Shown here: in pieces, positions 31,340-40,129 of the stretch
Layout: each line of letters begins with the position of its first letter
How positions within the stretch are numbered: the first letter of the stretch is position 1
Assembly (NCBI GenBank): GCA_020861185.1
Contig: JAJBSV010000005.1
Location: forward strand, 1-64,000
Origin: Ruminococcus sp.
GTDB taxonomy: Bacteria; Bacillota; Clostridia; Oscillospirales; Ruminococcaceae
DNA: 64,000 bases
Direction of reading: 5' to 3'
Made by a program: the position numbers and the translations under genes
Notes under the pieces: generated by a model
What the model was told of the DNA's origin: nothing
Databases searched by the model: none
What the model saw: the letters and a program-made list of their open reading frames with translations, nothing else

Positions 31340-32467
31340 TCAGTCTGTCAAAAGGTTTCTTTCGGTTTCCGGATCGAAGAGGTGCATTGCCTTGCCGCCG
31401 AAGGTGATGTTAATCTCATGTCCTGCGGTGAGAGCGGCTCTCTGCTCGTGATCAAGCTTCAAAGTCGGGATTCTTACGATGCACTCCGATCCGTCGGGGC
31501 AGGTAGTGTGGAGATGGAACTCAGAGCCCATCATCTCATTTACGAGAATATTTGCCGCAAAGGAATCGCTTGCACCGGGGGTGCCCTGAGTGATATGCTC
31601 GGGTCTTACGCCGAGAATGACGCTCTGCGAGCCGACACCCTTCTCACGGAGTCCTGCCGCCTTCTTGTCGCTGACCTTCATCTTGGTGCCGAACGGTGTA
31701 ACGTAGTAGTCGTTGCCGTCCTTGACAAGCTCGGTCTTATAGAAGTTCATCTGAGGAGCTCCGATGAAGCCCGCAACAAAGAGGTTGACAGGCATGTCGA
31801 ACACCTCTTCCGGGGTTCCGACCTGCTGAATGAAGCCGTCCTTCATAATTACGATTCTATCGCCAAGGGTCATAGCCTCGGTCTGGTCATGGGTTACATA
31901 GATGAATGTCGAGTTGATTCTCTGTCTGAGAAGGATAATCTCGGCTCTCATCTGGTTACGGAGCTTGGCATCGAGGTTTGAAAGCGGTTCATCCATCAGG
32001 AGGACCTTTGCGTCTCTTACCATAGCTCTGCCGATTGCAACTCTCTGGCGCTGACCGCCTGACAAAGCCCTCGGCTTTCTCATCAGATAGTCGGTGATGC
32101 CGAGGATTTCCGCAACCTCGGTTACTTTATTGTAGACCGTGTCGTTATCGACCTTCTTTAATCTAAGCGGGAATGCGATATTCTCGAAGACCGAAAGGTG
32201 CGGATAAAGAGCATAGTTCTGGAAGACCATTGCTATGTCTCTGTCTCTCGGCTCGAGGTCATTGACGACTACGCCGTCAATCGCAATTTCTCCCTCGGAG
32301 ATATCCTCAAGACCCGCTATCATTCGAAGCGTTGTAGACTTTCCGCATCCGGAAGGTCCTACGAAAACGACAAATTCCTTGTCGGCGATGTCAAGATTGA
32401 AATCCTGAACAGCGACGACGTTTTTATCATATACTTTTTTAACGTTTGTAAGTTTGACTGTTGCCAT
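31340..32467 (-). CDS. msmK: Sugar ABC importer ATPase (MsmK/MalK/UgpC family)
   Basis: A 375-residue ATPase that powers carbohydrate importers of the CUT1 class. Motifs: Walker A GPSGCGKST, Q-loop MVFQNYALYPHLSV, signature LSGGQRQRVAIGR, Walker B VLLMDEPLSNLDA, H-loop YVTHDQTEA. Residues ~240-370 form the OB/TOBE regulatory domain. MsmK-type ATPases often serve several importers in one cell; here the gene sits 15 bases after malG-like, so it at least serves this one. The start MATVKLTNVKKVYD is standard, with GGAGG upstream. The exact paralog name is a family label. Confidence 0.92.
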   Translation of the reverse strand: MATVKLTNVKKVYDKNVVAVQDFNLDIADKEFVVFVGPSGCGKSTTLRMIAGLEDISEGEIAIDGVVVNDLEPRDRDIAMVFQNYALYPHLSVFENIAFPLRLKKVDNDTVYNKVTEVAEILGITDYLMRKPRALSGGQRQRVAIGRAMVRDAKVLLMDEPLSNLDAKLRNQMRAEIILLRQRINSTFIYVTHDQTEAMTLGDRIVIMKDGFIQQVGTPEEVFDMPVNLFVAGFIGAPQMNFYKTELVKDGNDYYVTPFGTKMKVSDKKAAGLREKGVGSQSVILGVRPEHITQGTPGASDSFAANILVNEMMGSEFHLHTTCPDGSECIVRIPTLKLDHEQRAALTAGHEINITFGGKAMHLFDPETERNLLTD

Positions 32468-32482
32468 ATTTCTTCCCTCCTG

Positions 32483-33340
32483 TTATCCTTTGACTGCGCC
32501 ACCGGTGACGCCTTCAACATAGTATTTCTGTAGGCACATAAACAGAATTGTGATGGGTATCGCTATGCAAACGCCTCCGGCGCAGAACAGCGTATAGTTC
32601 GAGTTAATCATGTCTTTTGTGAGCCACGAATAAAGTCCGACCGCTACGTTATAGCCGCTCGACGTGCCGAACGCGATATACGAAGCGAAGATGTAGTCAG
32701 CCCAAGGTGCCATGAAGGCGGTTAAGACTGTGTAGATAACAATCGGCTTTGAAAGCGGAAGGACGACCTTGCGCATAACCTGGAACCTCGTGGCACCATC
32801 GACTCTTGCCGCTTCGTCAAGGCTCTTCGGAATCGTATCAAGGAAGCCCTTGAAGACATAGTAGCCCATACCTGAGGAAGCAAAGTAAACGAGGATAAGT
32901 CCGGGAACCGCGCCGCCCTGAGTAAGACCCATGCCCTTTAAGACGTAGTAAAGGATAATCATCGTCAAGAAGCCCGGGAACATTCCGAGAACGAGCATTG
33001 CGTTCATAAGGAACTTTCTGCCCCTGAAGCGGAGTCTCGAGAGAGCGTAGGACATCATCATGACCATCAACGTCTGCAAAACTGCGTTGAAGCATGCAAT
33101 GATGAGAGTGTTCTTATACCACTGAAGGAAGGAGGTCTGGGTGAACAGGTTTATGTAGTTGTCGAGACCCCACTGCTGAGGAATGATATATCCTACCATC
33201 CATGTGTTCTCACAACGGAAGGACTGCAAAAGTATGAATACAAACGGTATCAGCCAGACAATCGACATAACAATCAAGATTATGTAGATGGCGGTGTTGC
33301 CCATTATTCGGTTTCTGCGGATACTTGATGCCTTTTTCAT
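32483..33340 (-). CDS. Sugar ABC importer permease (MalG-like)
   Basis: A 285-residue CUT1 permease with six membrane helices and the EAA loop DEAARVDGATRFQVMRKVVLP (coupling to the ATPase). The N-terminal IRRNRIMGNTAIYIILI and C-terminal KYYVEGVTGGAVKG are typical of MalG/GanQ-type subunits. Its ATG overlaps the stop of the malF-like gene by one base (TAATG), so they are translationally coupled. It forms the membrane channel together with the MalF-like subunit. Confidence 0.93.
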   Translation of the reverse strand: MKKASSIRRNRIMGNTAIYIILIVMSIVWLIPFVFILLQSFRCENTWMVGYIIPQQWGLDNYINLFTQTSFLQWYKNTLIIACFNAVLQTLMVMMMSYALSRLRFRGRKFLMNAMLVLGMFPGFLTMIILYYVLKGMGLTQGGAVPGLILVYFASSGMGYYVFKGFLDTIPKSLDEAARVDGATRFQVMRKVVLPLSKPIVIYTVLTAFMAPWADYIFASYIAFGTSSGYNVAVGLYSWLTKDMINSNYTLFCAGGVCIAIPITILFMCLQKYYVEGVTGGAVKG

Positions 33341-34875
33341 TACTGGAAGTCCTCCTCGTTCTTCATAGACGGCATGACGTTGTATACAACGAGCGAGATT
33401 ACCGCCACGACTACGAATACCATAATACCGATGACTGCCGCTGTCTTGTAGTCGTTGTTAGTTACGGTCAGTCGATAGAGCCATGTAATCAGAAGGTCGG
33501 TCTTGCCCGCACTGTCTGAAAGCGTGTAGGGAGCGCCACCTGTCAGAAGATAGATAACGTTGAAGTTGTTCATATTGCCGGTGAAGCTCGTAAGAAGATA
33601 CGGACCGGTTACGAAGAACATGTAAGGAAGCGTAATCTTGAAGTACTGCTGAACGGGGTTTGCACCGTCGATTCTTGCAGACTCATAGAGGTCAGACGGG
33701 ATATTCATAAGAACACCGGTCGTGATAAGCATCAGGTAAGGAACACCGACCCAGACGTTTATGATGATTACCATGACTCTTGCCATCGTCGGGTCTGTCC
33801 AGAACGGAATTGCCGTCGAGATTACACCGTTGTTGATTAAGAATCTATTGACAAGACCTTCGTCGGAGAACATCTTCGAAACGTAAAGAAGCGAGATGAA
33901 CTGAGGGATTGCGATTGTAAGTACTAAAATTCCTCTCCAGAGCTTCTTGAGCTTGATGCCCTTCTTGTTAATCATCATCGCAACGAGCATGCCTAAGAAG
34001 TAGTTAGTGAAGGTTGCGAAGAACGCCCAGATGAGTGTCCACGAGAGGAGCTCGCCGAACGTTGCCGAGAAGGTGGAGGTTCCGTTGCCCCATGTGAAGA
34101 GTTGGTTGAAATTGGTCCAACCTACCCATTCAAACATATTTACGGGCGGAGTGTGGTTAAAGTCATAGTTGGTGAAGGCAATCATAATCATGAGGATAAT
34201 CGGGATTACCGTGAAGATTACGATACCTAAAACAGGAAGTGCCAGAACGGTCTTGTGGAACTGATCGTCTACCAAGGATTTGAGGTCGTCCTTGCCGGAC
34301 TTCAGCTTCTTGCCCTTGGCGAGTATTGCCTGAGCATCCCTGTTCTGTTTTACATTAAGTCTCCAAGTATAGATGAAGCAGAAAATGAAGACGATGGAGA
34401 GAACTCCATAAATCAGAATCTGCAAAGTATTGTCGCCGTAAACGGTGGTTTCAACCTCCATGTCAATGCCGGCAATGGTGGTCGTAACCATCTGTGTCGT
34501 GGTCGGAGTGAGGTTCCTGAGCGAAAGCTTAGCTATCCACGCTCCGCCCCAAAGAGCCATGTAAACTATAAACACGACCTCGAACAGGAGGAAGAGGATT
34601 CCTCTCATCACCTGTCCCCTCGCTATCGAGCCGAAGCCCATAACGACAAATGAAATTCTTGTTTTCCAGTCGCCGTTCTTGAAGGTCAGGAATATATCCT
34701 GAAACTCGTGGGCGACGGCAAGCCCGAAGTTTTTGAACGCTCTGCCTATCGCGCAGATAAGGTGCCAAAGCTTATTCGGAATGTCAACAATAAAGTTCCA
34801 AATGGAAAAGAGCAGTCTCATCGGTTTGCTATAATGCAGATATTTCAGTTCTTTTGCGGTTATTTTGTCAGCCAT
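33340..34875 (-). CDS. Sugar ABC importer permease (MalF-like) with a long N-terminal region
   Basis: A 511-residue permease. The last ~290 residues are a normal CUT1 permease with the EAA loop YESARIDGANPVQQYFKITLP. Before that are ~210 extra residues: a cytoplasmic head, two membrane helices (near residues 75-105 and 145-170) separated by a Thr-rich loop, and a basic linker, so it has about eight helices like MalF of enteric bacteria. I start it at the ATG at 34875 behind TAGGAGGAT. It is separated from the binding-protein gene by 166 bases that contain hairpins. MalF/GanP-type subunits carry maltodextrins or galacto-oligosaccharides. Confidence 0.9.
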   Translation of the reverse strand: MADKITAKELKYLHYSKPMRLLFSIWNFIVDIPNKLWHLICAIGRAFKNFGLAVAHEFQDIFLTFKNGDWKTRISFVVMGFGSIARGQVMRGILFLLFEVVFIVYMALWGGAWIAKLSLRNLTPTTTQMVTTTIAGIDMEVETTVYGDNTLQILIYGVLSIVFIFCFIYTWRLNVKQNRDAQAILAKGKKLKSGKDDLKSLVDDQFHKTVLALPVLGIVIFTVIPIILMIMIAFTNYDFNHTPPVNMFEWVGWTNFNQLFTWGNGTSTFSATFGELLSWTLIWAFFATFTNYFLGMLVAMMINKKGIKLKKLWRGILVLTIAIPQFISLLYVSKMFSDEGLVNRFLINNGVISTAIPFWTDPTMARVMVIIINVWVGVPYLMLITTGVLMNIPSDLYESARIDGANPVQQYFKITLPYMFFVTGPYLLTSFTGNMNNFNVIYLLTGGAPYTLSDSAGKTDLLITWLYRLTVTNNDYKTAAVIGIMVFVVVAVISLVVYNVMPSMKNEEDFQ

Positions 34876-35041
34876 TTCTATCCTCCTATAGATATTACCC
34901 TTACATCGGGCGGGCTGCCCTTTTTCATTTGGAAATTCCCCGTTCGGAAGTCCCCTCGGAATGAAAAACAAAAGGAGGTCGGGGACAACCCCAACCCCCC
35001 CTTCGGTTGATGTTAAGTTAGGTTTTCAGTTATCCTGAAAA
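34876..35041 (-). other. Gap between binding protein and permease genes with hairpins
   Basis: On the minus strand TTTTCAGGATAACTGAAAA forms a stem right after the binding-protein stop, and GGGGTTGTCCCC and nearby G-rich/C-rich stretches can pair. Such hairpins commonly lower transcription of permease genes relative to the binding protein or protect the upstream mRNA. No gene is seen. Confidence 0.45.
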
Positions 35042-36697
35042 TCAGTTAGCTACAACGGTGATAGCGGGTGTATCGCCGGTAGTATCGAGGGTTACATGGT
35101 AAGAACCGGGATCAACAACGATATTGTTGTCTCCACCCTCAGTTCCGACAGAACCTTCGGTGAGGTGAGTGTAACCGATACCGGAAGCATCGTAATCGCC
35201 TGCATCCCAAGCACCGTACATAACAACTCTGAATCCGGACTCGCCGGTAACGGTGATGTCATATTCCCAGATACCAACGTAAGGATCGTCGGACTCAACC
35301 TGGTTCTCGGTGAGGACATATTCGCCGTTCTCGCCGCCTGTGCAGCTCCAGCTTACGTCCATATCGCCGACGATAACCCAACCCTGAGTGGAAGCACTCG
35401 AAAGAATGCTCTCAATACCTGCGGTGTAGGTGTCGAGGATGGACTGGAGGTCGGAATCAGCGGGAGAAGTAGTGCCGAGAGCCTGAATGGAAGCACCGAT
35501 AGCCTTGAAGGTATCCCACCAAGCGTTCGGATACTGACCCTGAGGAGTTGCATATTCGCTCTGAGCAGCGAATGCAGCAAGAGCAATGTTCTCCTGAACA
35601 GCGTCACTAGCCTGAACATTTACGTTAGAGGGACCCCAAGCGAGGGTGTCGAATCTTTCCTGCTGGCACTCTTCGTCAGAAAGGTAAGCAGCTATTGACT
35701 GGCAATAAGCAGCCTTGGTAGCATCAGTCTGAGGCTTTACACCAAGAAGCTTGTTACCTGAGTAAGAACCGAGGTGATAGGTTTCGCCGTCAACGGTGAA
35801 GCTCCAGAGGTCGGTGCAACCGAGGTTGTCGCCCAAAGCTTCGGAAGCAGTGGTGTAGTCCCAGGTACCGGTAACAACTACTGCGGCATCACTTGAGAAG
35901 GAAGCGGCAGAAGAAGAGTTTACGAATACTGAGCTGTTGACGAGTTCAGCCATTCCCTTAGCGGCAATTATACCAGCTTCGGAATTGAAGGTGTCAGTAT
36001 AGCCGGTGAAGGTTCCGTCATCATCGGTTGACCAGTCGGATACGCAACCGGTTGCGAAGAAGTAAGCTGCAGCATACCAGCCGTTGTCGGTGAGCTCGAA
36101 AGCGATGGTCTTACCAGCTGCGGAAACAGCCTCGATAAGAGCGGTCTGGTCTTCGAGAACGGATTCGTCGGTGATAACACTCTTGTCGTAGTATACGAAG
36201 TAGCCGTTATCGGAAGTGAGCGGGAATGCGTAGATAGAGCCGGAAACGGTTGCAGCTGCTACAGAGCCTGCATCGTTCTCGGAAGTGATGGTGTCAGCGA
36301 GAGAGCTGGAAACCTGAGTGAGAGCACCAGCCTGAACAAGTCTTGCGAGCTGGTCCTGAGCGAAGAAGTAGATATCTGCGCCGGCGGTAACGTCGGTGAT
36401 CATGTTGGTTGCGGCTTCGCCTTCGCCAACTGCTTCAACGGTGAACTGAATGGAAGTGCCGTTAGCTTCGTTATAAGCCGCGAGCTGAGATGTTGTCAAT
36501 TCAACTGCTGCCTCGGGGCACCAAACGGTGATGGAGATTGAGCTGGTATCGACATCGCTGTCAGTGTTTGCAGTACTGTCGCTGCTGTCATTATTACTGC
36601 TTGAATCGTTGGTTGAGCTGTCGCCGCAAGCAACGAGGGTAAGAAGCATCATGACAGAAAGAAGTACAGCGAGAAGTCTGCGCCAATTTGTTTTCAT
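35042..36697 (-). CDS. Sugar-binding lipoprotein (MalE-like) with a fused SusE/F-like C-terminal domain
   Basis: A 551-residue lipoprotein (lipobox LVAC, Cys24), followed by a Ser/Asp/Asn-rich linker. Residues ~50-430 form a family 1 extracellular solute-binding protein (ITVWCPEAAVELT; GADIYFFAQDQLARLV; GSIYAFPLTSDNGYFVYYDK; WPNAWW-type end PNAWWDTFKAIG). The last ~110 residues (from WVIVGDMDVSWSC to the end) look like the starch-binding modules of SusE/SusF: VGD start, WEYDITVTGESGFRVV core, GGDNNIVVDPGSYHVTLD end. Ordinary MalE proteins end without this domain. It should capture the sugar for the MalF/MalG channel while the extra domain holds a polysaccharide. It has a strong promoter at 36797-36825. 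Confidence 0.83.
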   Translation of the reverse strand: MKTNWRRLLAVLLSVMMLLTLVACGDSSTNDSSSNNDSSDSTANTDSDVDTSSISITVWCPEAAVELTTSQLAAYNEANGTSIQFTVEAVGEGEAATNMITDVTAGADIYFFAQDQLARLVQAGALTQVSSSLADTITSENDAGSVAAATVSGSIYAFPLTSDNGYFVYYDKSVITDESVLEDQTALIEAVSAAGKTIAFELTDNGWYAAAYFFATGCVSDWSTDDDGTFTGYTDTFNSEAGIIAAKGMAELVNSSVFVNSSSAASFSSDAAVVVTGTWDYTTASEALGDNLGCTDLWSFTVDGETYHLGSYSGNKLLGVKPQTDATKAAYCQSIAAYLSDEECQQERFDTLAWGPSNVNVQASDAVQENIALAAFAAQSEYATPQGQYPNAWWDTFKAIGASIQALGTTSPADSDLQSILDTYTAGIESILSSASTQGWVIVGDMDVSWSCTGGENGEYVLTENQVESDDPYVGIWEYDITVTGESGFRVVMYGAWDAGDYDASGIGYTHLTEGSVGTEGGDNNIVVDPGSYHVTLDTTGDTPAITVVAN

Positions 36698-36752
36698 GGT
36701 AGTTTCCTCCTTGGAAAGAGTATTTTGATTTTATGCCCACAGTCGCAAGTGA

Positions 36753-36793
36753 TGTGCAAATTTTAAACGGGGCACCTATGTATTTTGCACAAA
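36753..36793 (-). promoter_or_regulatory. Possible operator pair at the malE-like promoter
   Basis: TGTGCAAA (36753-36760) and TTTGCACA (36784-36791) form an 8-base inverted repeat 23 bases apart around the predicted transcription start. TGCACAAA (36786-36793) matches the half-site of the palindrome at 27501-27519. Confidence 0.35.
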
Positions 36794-36796
36794 CCT

Positions 36797-36825
36797 ATTT
36801 TATACCTTTTGTACGAAAATGTCAA
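36797..36825 (-). promoter_or_regulatory. Promoter of the sugar importer operon
   Basis: Minus-strand TTGACA (36820-36825), 17-base spacer, TAAAAT (36797-36802). Leader of about 90 bases to the ATG at 36697. Confidence 0.75.
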
Positions 36826-36907
36826 CACAAAAAGTGAAATTTTATTGAGAATTTTTACAAACCCCACGCGTCTATCAACGCCAACCGGCTTAGGAAGCGG
36901 GTTTGCG

Positions 36908-38041
36908 TCATGTTGTCTGCGAAAAAATTTTAAACTCTCCGAGTGCCGGAAGCACGTTCCCGTCGTAATCAAACAGGCACTGGTTTGCCCACTCGTTGCC
37001 GCCGGCTTTGTCTTCCTCGTGGATATATTTTCTCGCGCCATCGCTCGCCCATGTGCCCTTGGGGCTCGGAATCCATGCAGGCTCCCAGTAGTAGATGCCC
37101 TTGGAATTCTTCACCTCGGGCAGAAGCTCAAGAAGCTTGTGGACAAACTGCTTCTGACCATCAACACTTATCGGGTACGGGAGGCTTTGCCCCTCTTCCG
37201 GGACGAAGCTGTGGTCGACGACGAGGTGCTGACCCTTGCCGGTTTTGTCGAAGTGCTCAAGGGTGAAGGCATAGGACGTCTCGGCGATATAGAGCTCTTT
37301 ATTGTATCTCTCCGCCATGTCGTTCATGTTGGCGACGAGTTCGTCAAAGCCGTGGTGCCAGTAAGGATAATAGCTGAAGCCGATTGCGTCGAAATCAACG
37401 CCATGCGTAACCAGATTGTCGAAGAATTCGCGATACCTCAGATTGTCGAAGCTTCTCTCAAGATGGATGACAACTTTCGCATTCGTCGTGCTCCTGACGC
37501 CACTGACGCCCGCTTTTAAGAGTTCGCAGAGGTTGTCATAGCCGTCATGGCAACCCTTTTCTTCGTTCCATGTGAGGCGACCGTATTCCCAGAGCATTCC
37601 GCCGGTGATTTCGTTGCCAACCTGAACCATGTCCGGCTCACAGCCGTTTGCTTTGAGATGCTTGATAACCTCCACGGTGTAATCGTGAACGGCGGTTTTG
37701 AGCTCGTCAAAACTAAGATTCTTCCACACCTTTGGGATAGTCTGCTTCGAAGGGTCACACCAGAAATCGCTGTAGTGGATGTCAAGAAGGAAGCTCATTC
37801 CGGCGGCTTTCACGCGCTTCGCAAGAGCCGTAACTCTCGGCAAATCACATGTTCCTGCGCCATAGGTCTCGCCGTTCTCGTCAAAGGGATTGTGCCAGAG
37901 TCTGAGACGAATCGAATTCACGCCATAGTCGCTTAAGATAGCGATTAGATCCCCTTCCCTGCCGTTATCATAAAACTTCTTACCCTCAGACTCCAAATCG
38001 TAAAGCGTTGATATATCCATTCCTACCTGATATTTACTCAT
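36908..38041 (-). CDS. Cytoplasmic GH53 endo-beta-1,4-galactanase
   Basis: A 377-residue glycoside hydrolase family 53 enzyme without a signal peptide, so it should work inside the cell. GH53 enzymes cut beta-1,4-galactan, the side chain of pectin (type I arabinogalactan). Seen: VNSIRLRLWHNPFDENG, DIHYSDFWCDPSKQ, acid/base Glu in VQVGNEITGG, nucleophile Glu in YIAETSYAF, and IYYWEPAWIPSP. It lies only 3 bases after the lipoprotein GH53 gene, so the two are co-transcribed and form an outside/inside pair. An intracellular GH53 is unusual, since the enzyme is normally secreted; it may act on imported galacto-oligosaccharides. Confidence 0.9.
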   Translation of the reverse strand: MSKYQVGMDISTLYDLESEGKKFYDNGREGDLIAILSDYGVNSIRLRLWHNPFDENGETYGAGTCDLPRVTALAKRVKAAGMSFLLDIHYSDFWCDPSKQTIPKVWKNLSFDELKTAVHDYTVEVIKHLKANGCEPDMVQVGNEITGGMLWEYGRLTWNEEKGCHDGYDNLCELLKAGVSGVRSTTNAKVVIHLERSFDNLRYREFFDNLVTHGVDFDAIGFSYYPYWHHGFDELVANMNDMAERYNKELYIAETSYAFTLEHFDKTGKGQHLVVDHSFVPEEGQSLPYPISVDGQKQFVHKLLELLPEVKNSKGIYYWEPAWIPSPKGTWASDGARKYIHEEDKAGGNEWANQCLFDYDGNVLPALGEFKIFSQTT

Positions 38042-38044
38042 AGC

Positions 38045-39979
38045 TTAGTCCTTCCTTGCAAGTGCGAAATCGTCGAAGTGAGCCCATGTTGCCGCCGCAC
38101 CGGTCGACTTGATTCCGACGGTTATGTCGGTGGTCTCGGTTACTGTAAATTCGACTGTCGTCTGAACCCAGTCGCTCCAGGTGGAGCCCCAGGTTATCTC
38201 GGCTTCGTATGTCTCGTCGCCGACGGTCACATAAAGCGTGCACTCGGGATAGAGATAGTTCTCCATCGCGCTTCTTGCGTAGACCGAGAAGACATATGTC
38301 CCCGCAGTGAGGTTATAGATGTCCTGACTGAGGGTGTTTTCATAAGCCGATGAGCACCAGATATTCAGATTGTTACTGCCGGTTCTCGCGTTCTTCGACT
38401 CGATACGATAGGAGCTGTCGGTGCCGGTCATGTCCCATGCTGTAATGGTCGAGAAATCCTTGACGTCGCCGGTGACGGTGTCGTCGTCAAAGCTTCCGTT
38501 CTTGAGGTAGTCGTAGTATGTCAGTACATCGGCGGTGATGTCGTAATCGACTCCGCCGCAGGTGACGGTTCCGGTGACGGTGTATTCGCCCTCTCCGTCG
38601 ATTGCTGCCAGTTCGTCCTCGTTCCATGTGATTTCAAGCTCGACCCAGCGGTCTAAATCCGTGAGAGCCGTAACCGTCTCGGGAAGAGCGATTTCCTCCG
38701 AAGAGGACAGGTCGACCATACAGCTGATTTCGGTGTTGATTTCGAGAATATTTTCCTCGGCTGTGCCCGAGTCACGCATAAGCTTGAAGGCGTTCAGGCT
38801 CGCAAGAGGATTGCCGTCGAAGTCGAACAGCGCCTGATTTGTCCAAGAGACTGTTCCCTCACCTCCGCCGTCGCCCTGCGAGACGAGATAGTCGTGAGCA
38901 TATTCCGAAGCCCATGATGTCCCCGCAAGCGGAAGCCATGCCGGCTCCCAATAGAACGAGCCGATGCCGGTGTCGGCCGAGGCTATTACCTCGTTGACGT
39001 CGTGGATATATGAAGCCTGACCTTGAACTGTCGCCTTGTATCCGCCGGTTTCCTCAAGAGCCGAGCTGAAGATGTTGCCGGTGTATTCGTTCGAGTCGTC
39101 GCCGTAGCCGTAGGAATACTCCATTACGCAGATTTTTTGGTCGTACTTCTCGGCTAACTTCTCAACGCAATCCTGGAAGTCCGCCATCGAACCGTGCCAA
39201 TAAGAGTAGTAGCTTAGACCTATAACGTCGAACTCGACTCCGGCGGTGATGAGCTCGTCAAGCTTGCCGGAAATCGTCGAATAGGTTGCGCCCTCGGCGA
39301 GGTGGACAACAGTGAGAATGTCAGAGTCGATTGCCTTGACTGCCGACATCGCCGCAGACATGTATATCGCCTGATATGTAGCGGATTTGCCGTTCGGGTA
39401 CATAATGCCGTTGTTGACCTCGTTGCCGGTCTGAACGCACCCAGCCTCCTCGAAAGCCTCAAGAACGCTGTAGGTATAGTCGTAAACTACCTGTCTGAGT
39501 TCCTCGCTTGTATAGCCCTCCCACTCGCGTGGAAGAGTCTGCTTTGAAGGGTCAGCCCAGAAGTCGCTGTAGTGGAAGTCGAGGCAGACCTTCATTCCCG
39601 CCGCAACCGCACGTTTTGCAATTTCGATGTCGGTTTCGAGGTCGTTCCCGCCTCCGCCGAAGCTGTTGCCGTCCTCATCATAGGGGTCGTTCCAGAGTCG
39701 GATTCTGACGTAGTTGACGCCATAGTCGGCGAGCAGTTCGAATATATCCGTCTCGTTGCCGTCGGCATCATAAAACTTTCCGCCGGCGTTCTCAACCTCG
39801 ATAATCGAGGACAGGTCGATGCCGAAGATAAAATCATCGTCGAGCCCTTCAATCTCGCTGACCTGAATGCCATAGGCGGAGTAGTCGAACTCCTTGGAGC
39901 TGTCGCCGCAACCGCAAAGGGCAGTCACCGCCAGAACGGCACAAAGAGCTATAGTTAATATCAGTTTAAAGTGTTTCAT
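38045..39979 (-). CDS. Lipoprotein GH53 endo-beta-1,4-galactanase with Ig-like and carbohydrate-binding domains
   Basis: A 644-residue surface enzyme with lipobox LCGC (Cys24). Residues ~50-395 are the GH53 catalytic domain (VNYVRIRLWNDPYDEDG, DFHYSDFWADPSKQ, acid/base Glu in VQTGNEVNNG, nucleophile Glu in CVMEYSYGYG, SFYWEPAWLPL). Then an Ig-like domain (~415-490, ITWNEDELAAIDGEGEYTVTGTV) and a C-terminal jelly-roll module (~495-640, NGSFDDDTVTGD ... AYENTLSQDIYNLTAGTYVFSVYARS ... WVQTTVEFTV) of the CBM61/CBM4-like galactan-binding type. It would cut galactan at the cell surface. It has its own promoter (40008-40036). Confidence 0.92.
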   Translation of the reverse strand: MKHFKLILTIALCAVLAVTALCGCGDSSKEFDYSAYGIQVSEIEGLDDDFIFGIDLSSIIEVENAGGKFYDADGNETDIFELLADYGVNYVRIRLWNDPYDEDGNSFGGGGNDLETDIEIAKRAVAAGMKVCLDFHYSDFWADPSKQTLPREWEGYTSEELRQVVYDYTYSVLEAFEEAGCVQTGNEVNNGIMYPNGKSATYQAIYMSAAMSAVKAIDSDILTVVHLAEGATYSTISGKLDELITAGVEFDVIGLSYYSYWHGSMADFQDCVEKLAEKYDQKICVMEYSYGYGDDSNEYTGNIFSSALEETGGYKATVQGQASYIHDVNEVIASADTGIGSFYWEPAWLPLAGTSWASEYAHDYLVSQGDGGGEGTVSWTNQALFDFDGNPLASLNAFKLMRDSGTAEENILEINTEISCMVDLSSSEEIALPETVTALTDLDRWVELEITWNEDELAAIDGEGEYTVTGTVTCGGVDYDITADVLTYYDYLKNGSFDDDTVTGDVKDFSTITAWDMTGTDSSYRIESKNARTGSNNLNIWCSSAYENTLSQDIYNLTAGTYVFSVYARSAMENYLYPECTLYVTVGDETYEAEITWGSTWSDWVQTTVEFTVTETTDITVGIKSTGAAATWAHFDDFALARKD

Positions 39980-40007
39980 AGTATCACCTCAAGTTATTGT
40001 ACCTATA

Positions 40008-40036
40008 ATGATATTGTAAAATCTCCAAATTGTCAA
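40008..40036 (-). promoter_or_regulatory. Promoter of the GH53 operon
   Basis: Minus-strand TTGACA (40031-40036), 17-base spacer, TATCAT (40008-40013). Confidence 0.65.
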
Positions 40037-40099
40037 GTCTGTTTTCACAAGAATTTATGCAAACTGTCGCTCGGTGAGTATAAAATACAAGTATAAAAT

Positions 40100-40126
40100 A
40101 ACCGCAAGGCTTTTGACCCTGCGGTT
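40100..40126 (-). terminator. Terminator after the PlsC-like gene
   Basis: On the minus strand AACCGCA / TGCGGTT stem followed by ATTTTAT, just downstream of the stop at 40130. Confidence 0.65.
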
Positions 40127-40129
40127 CTC

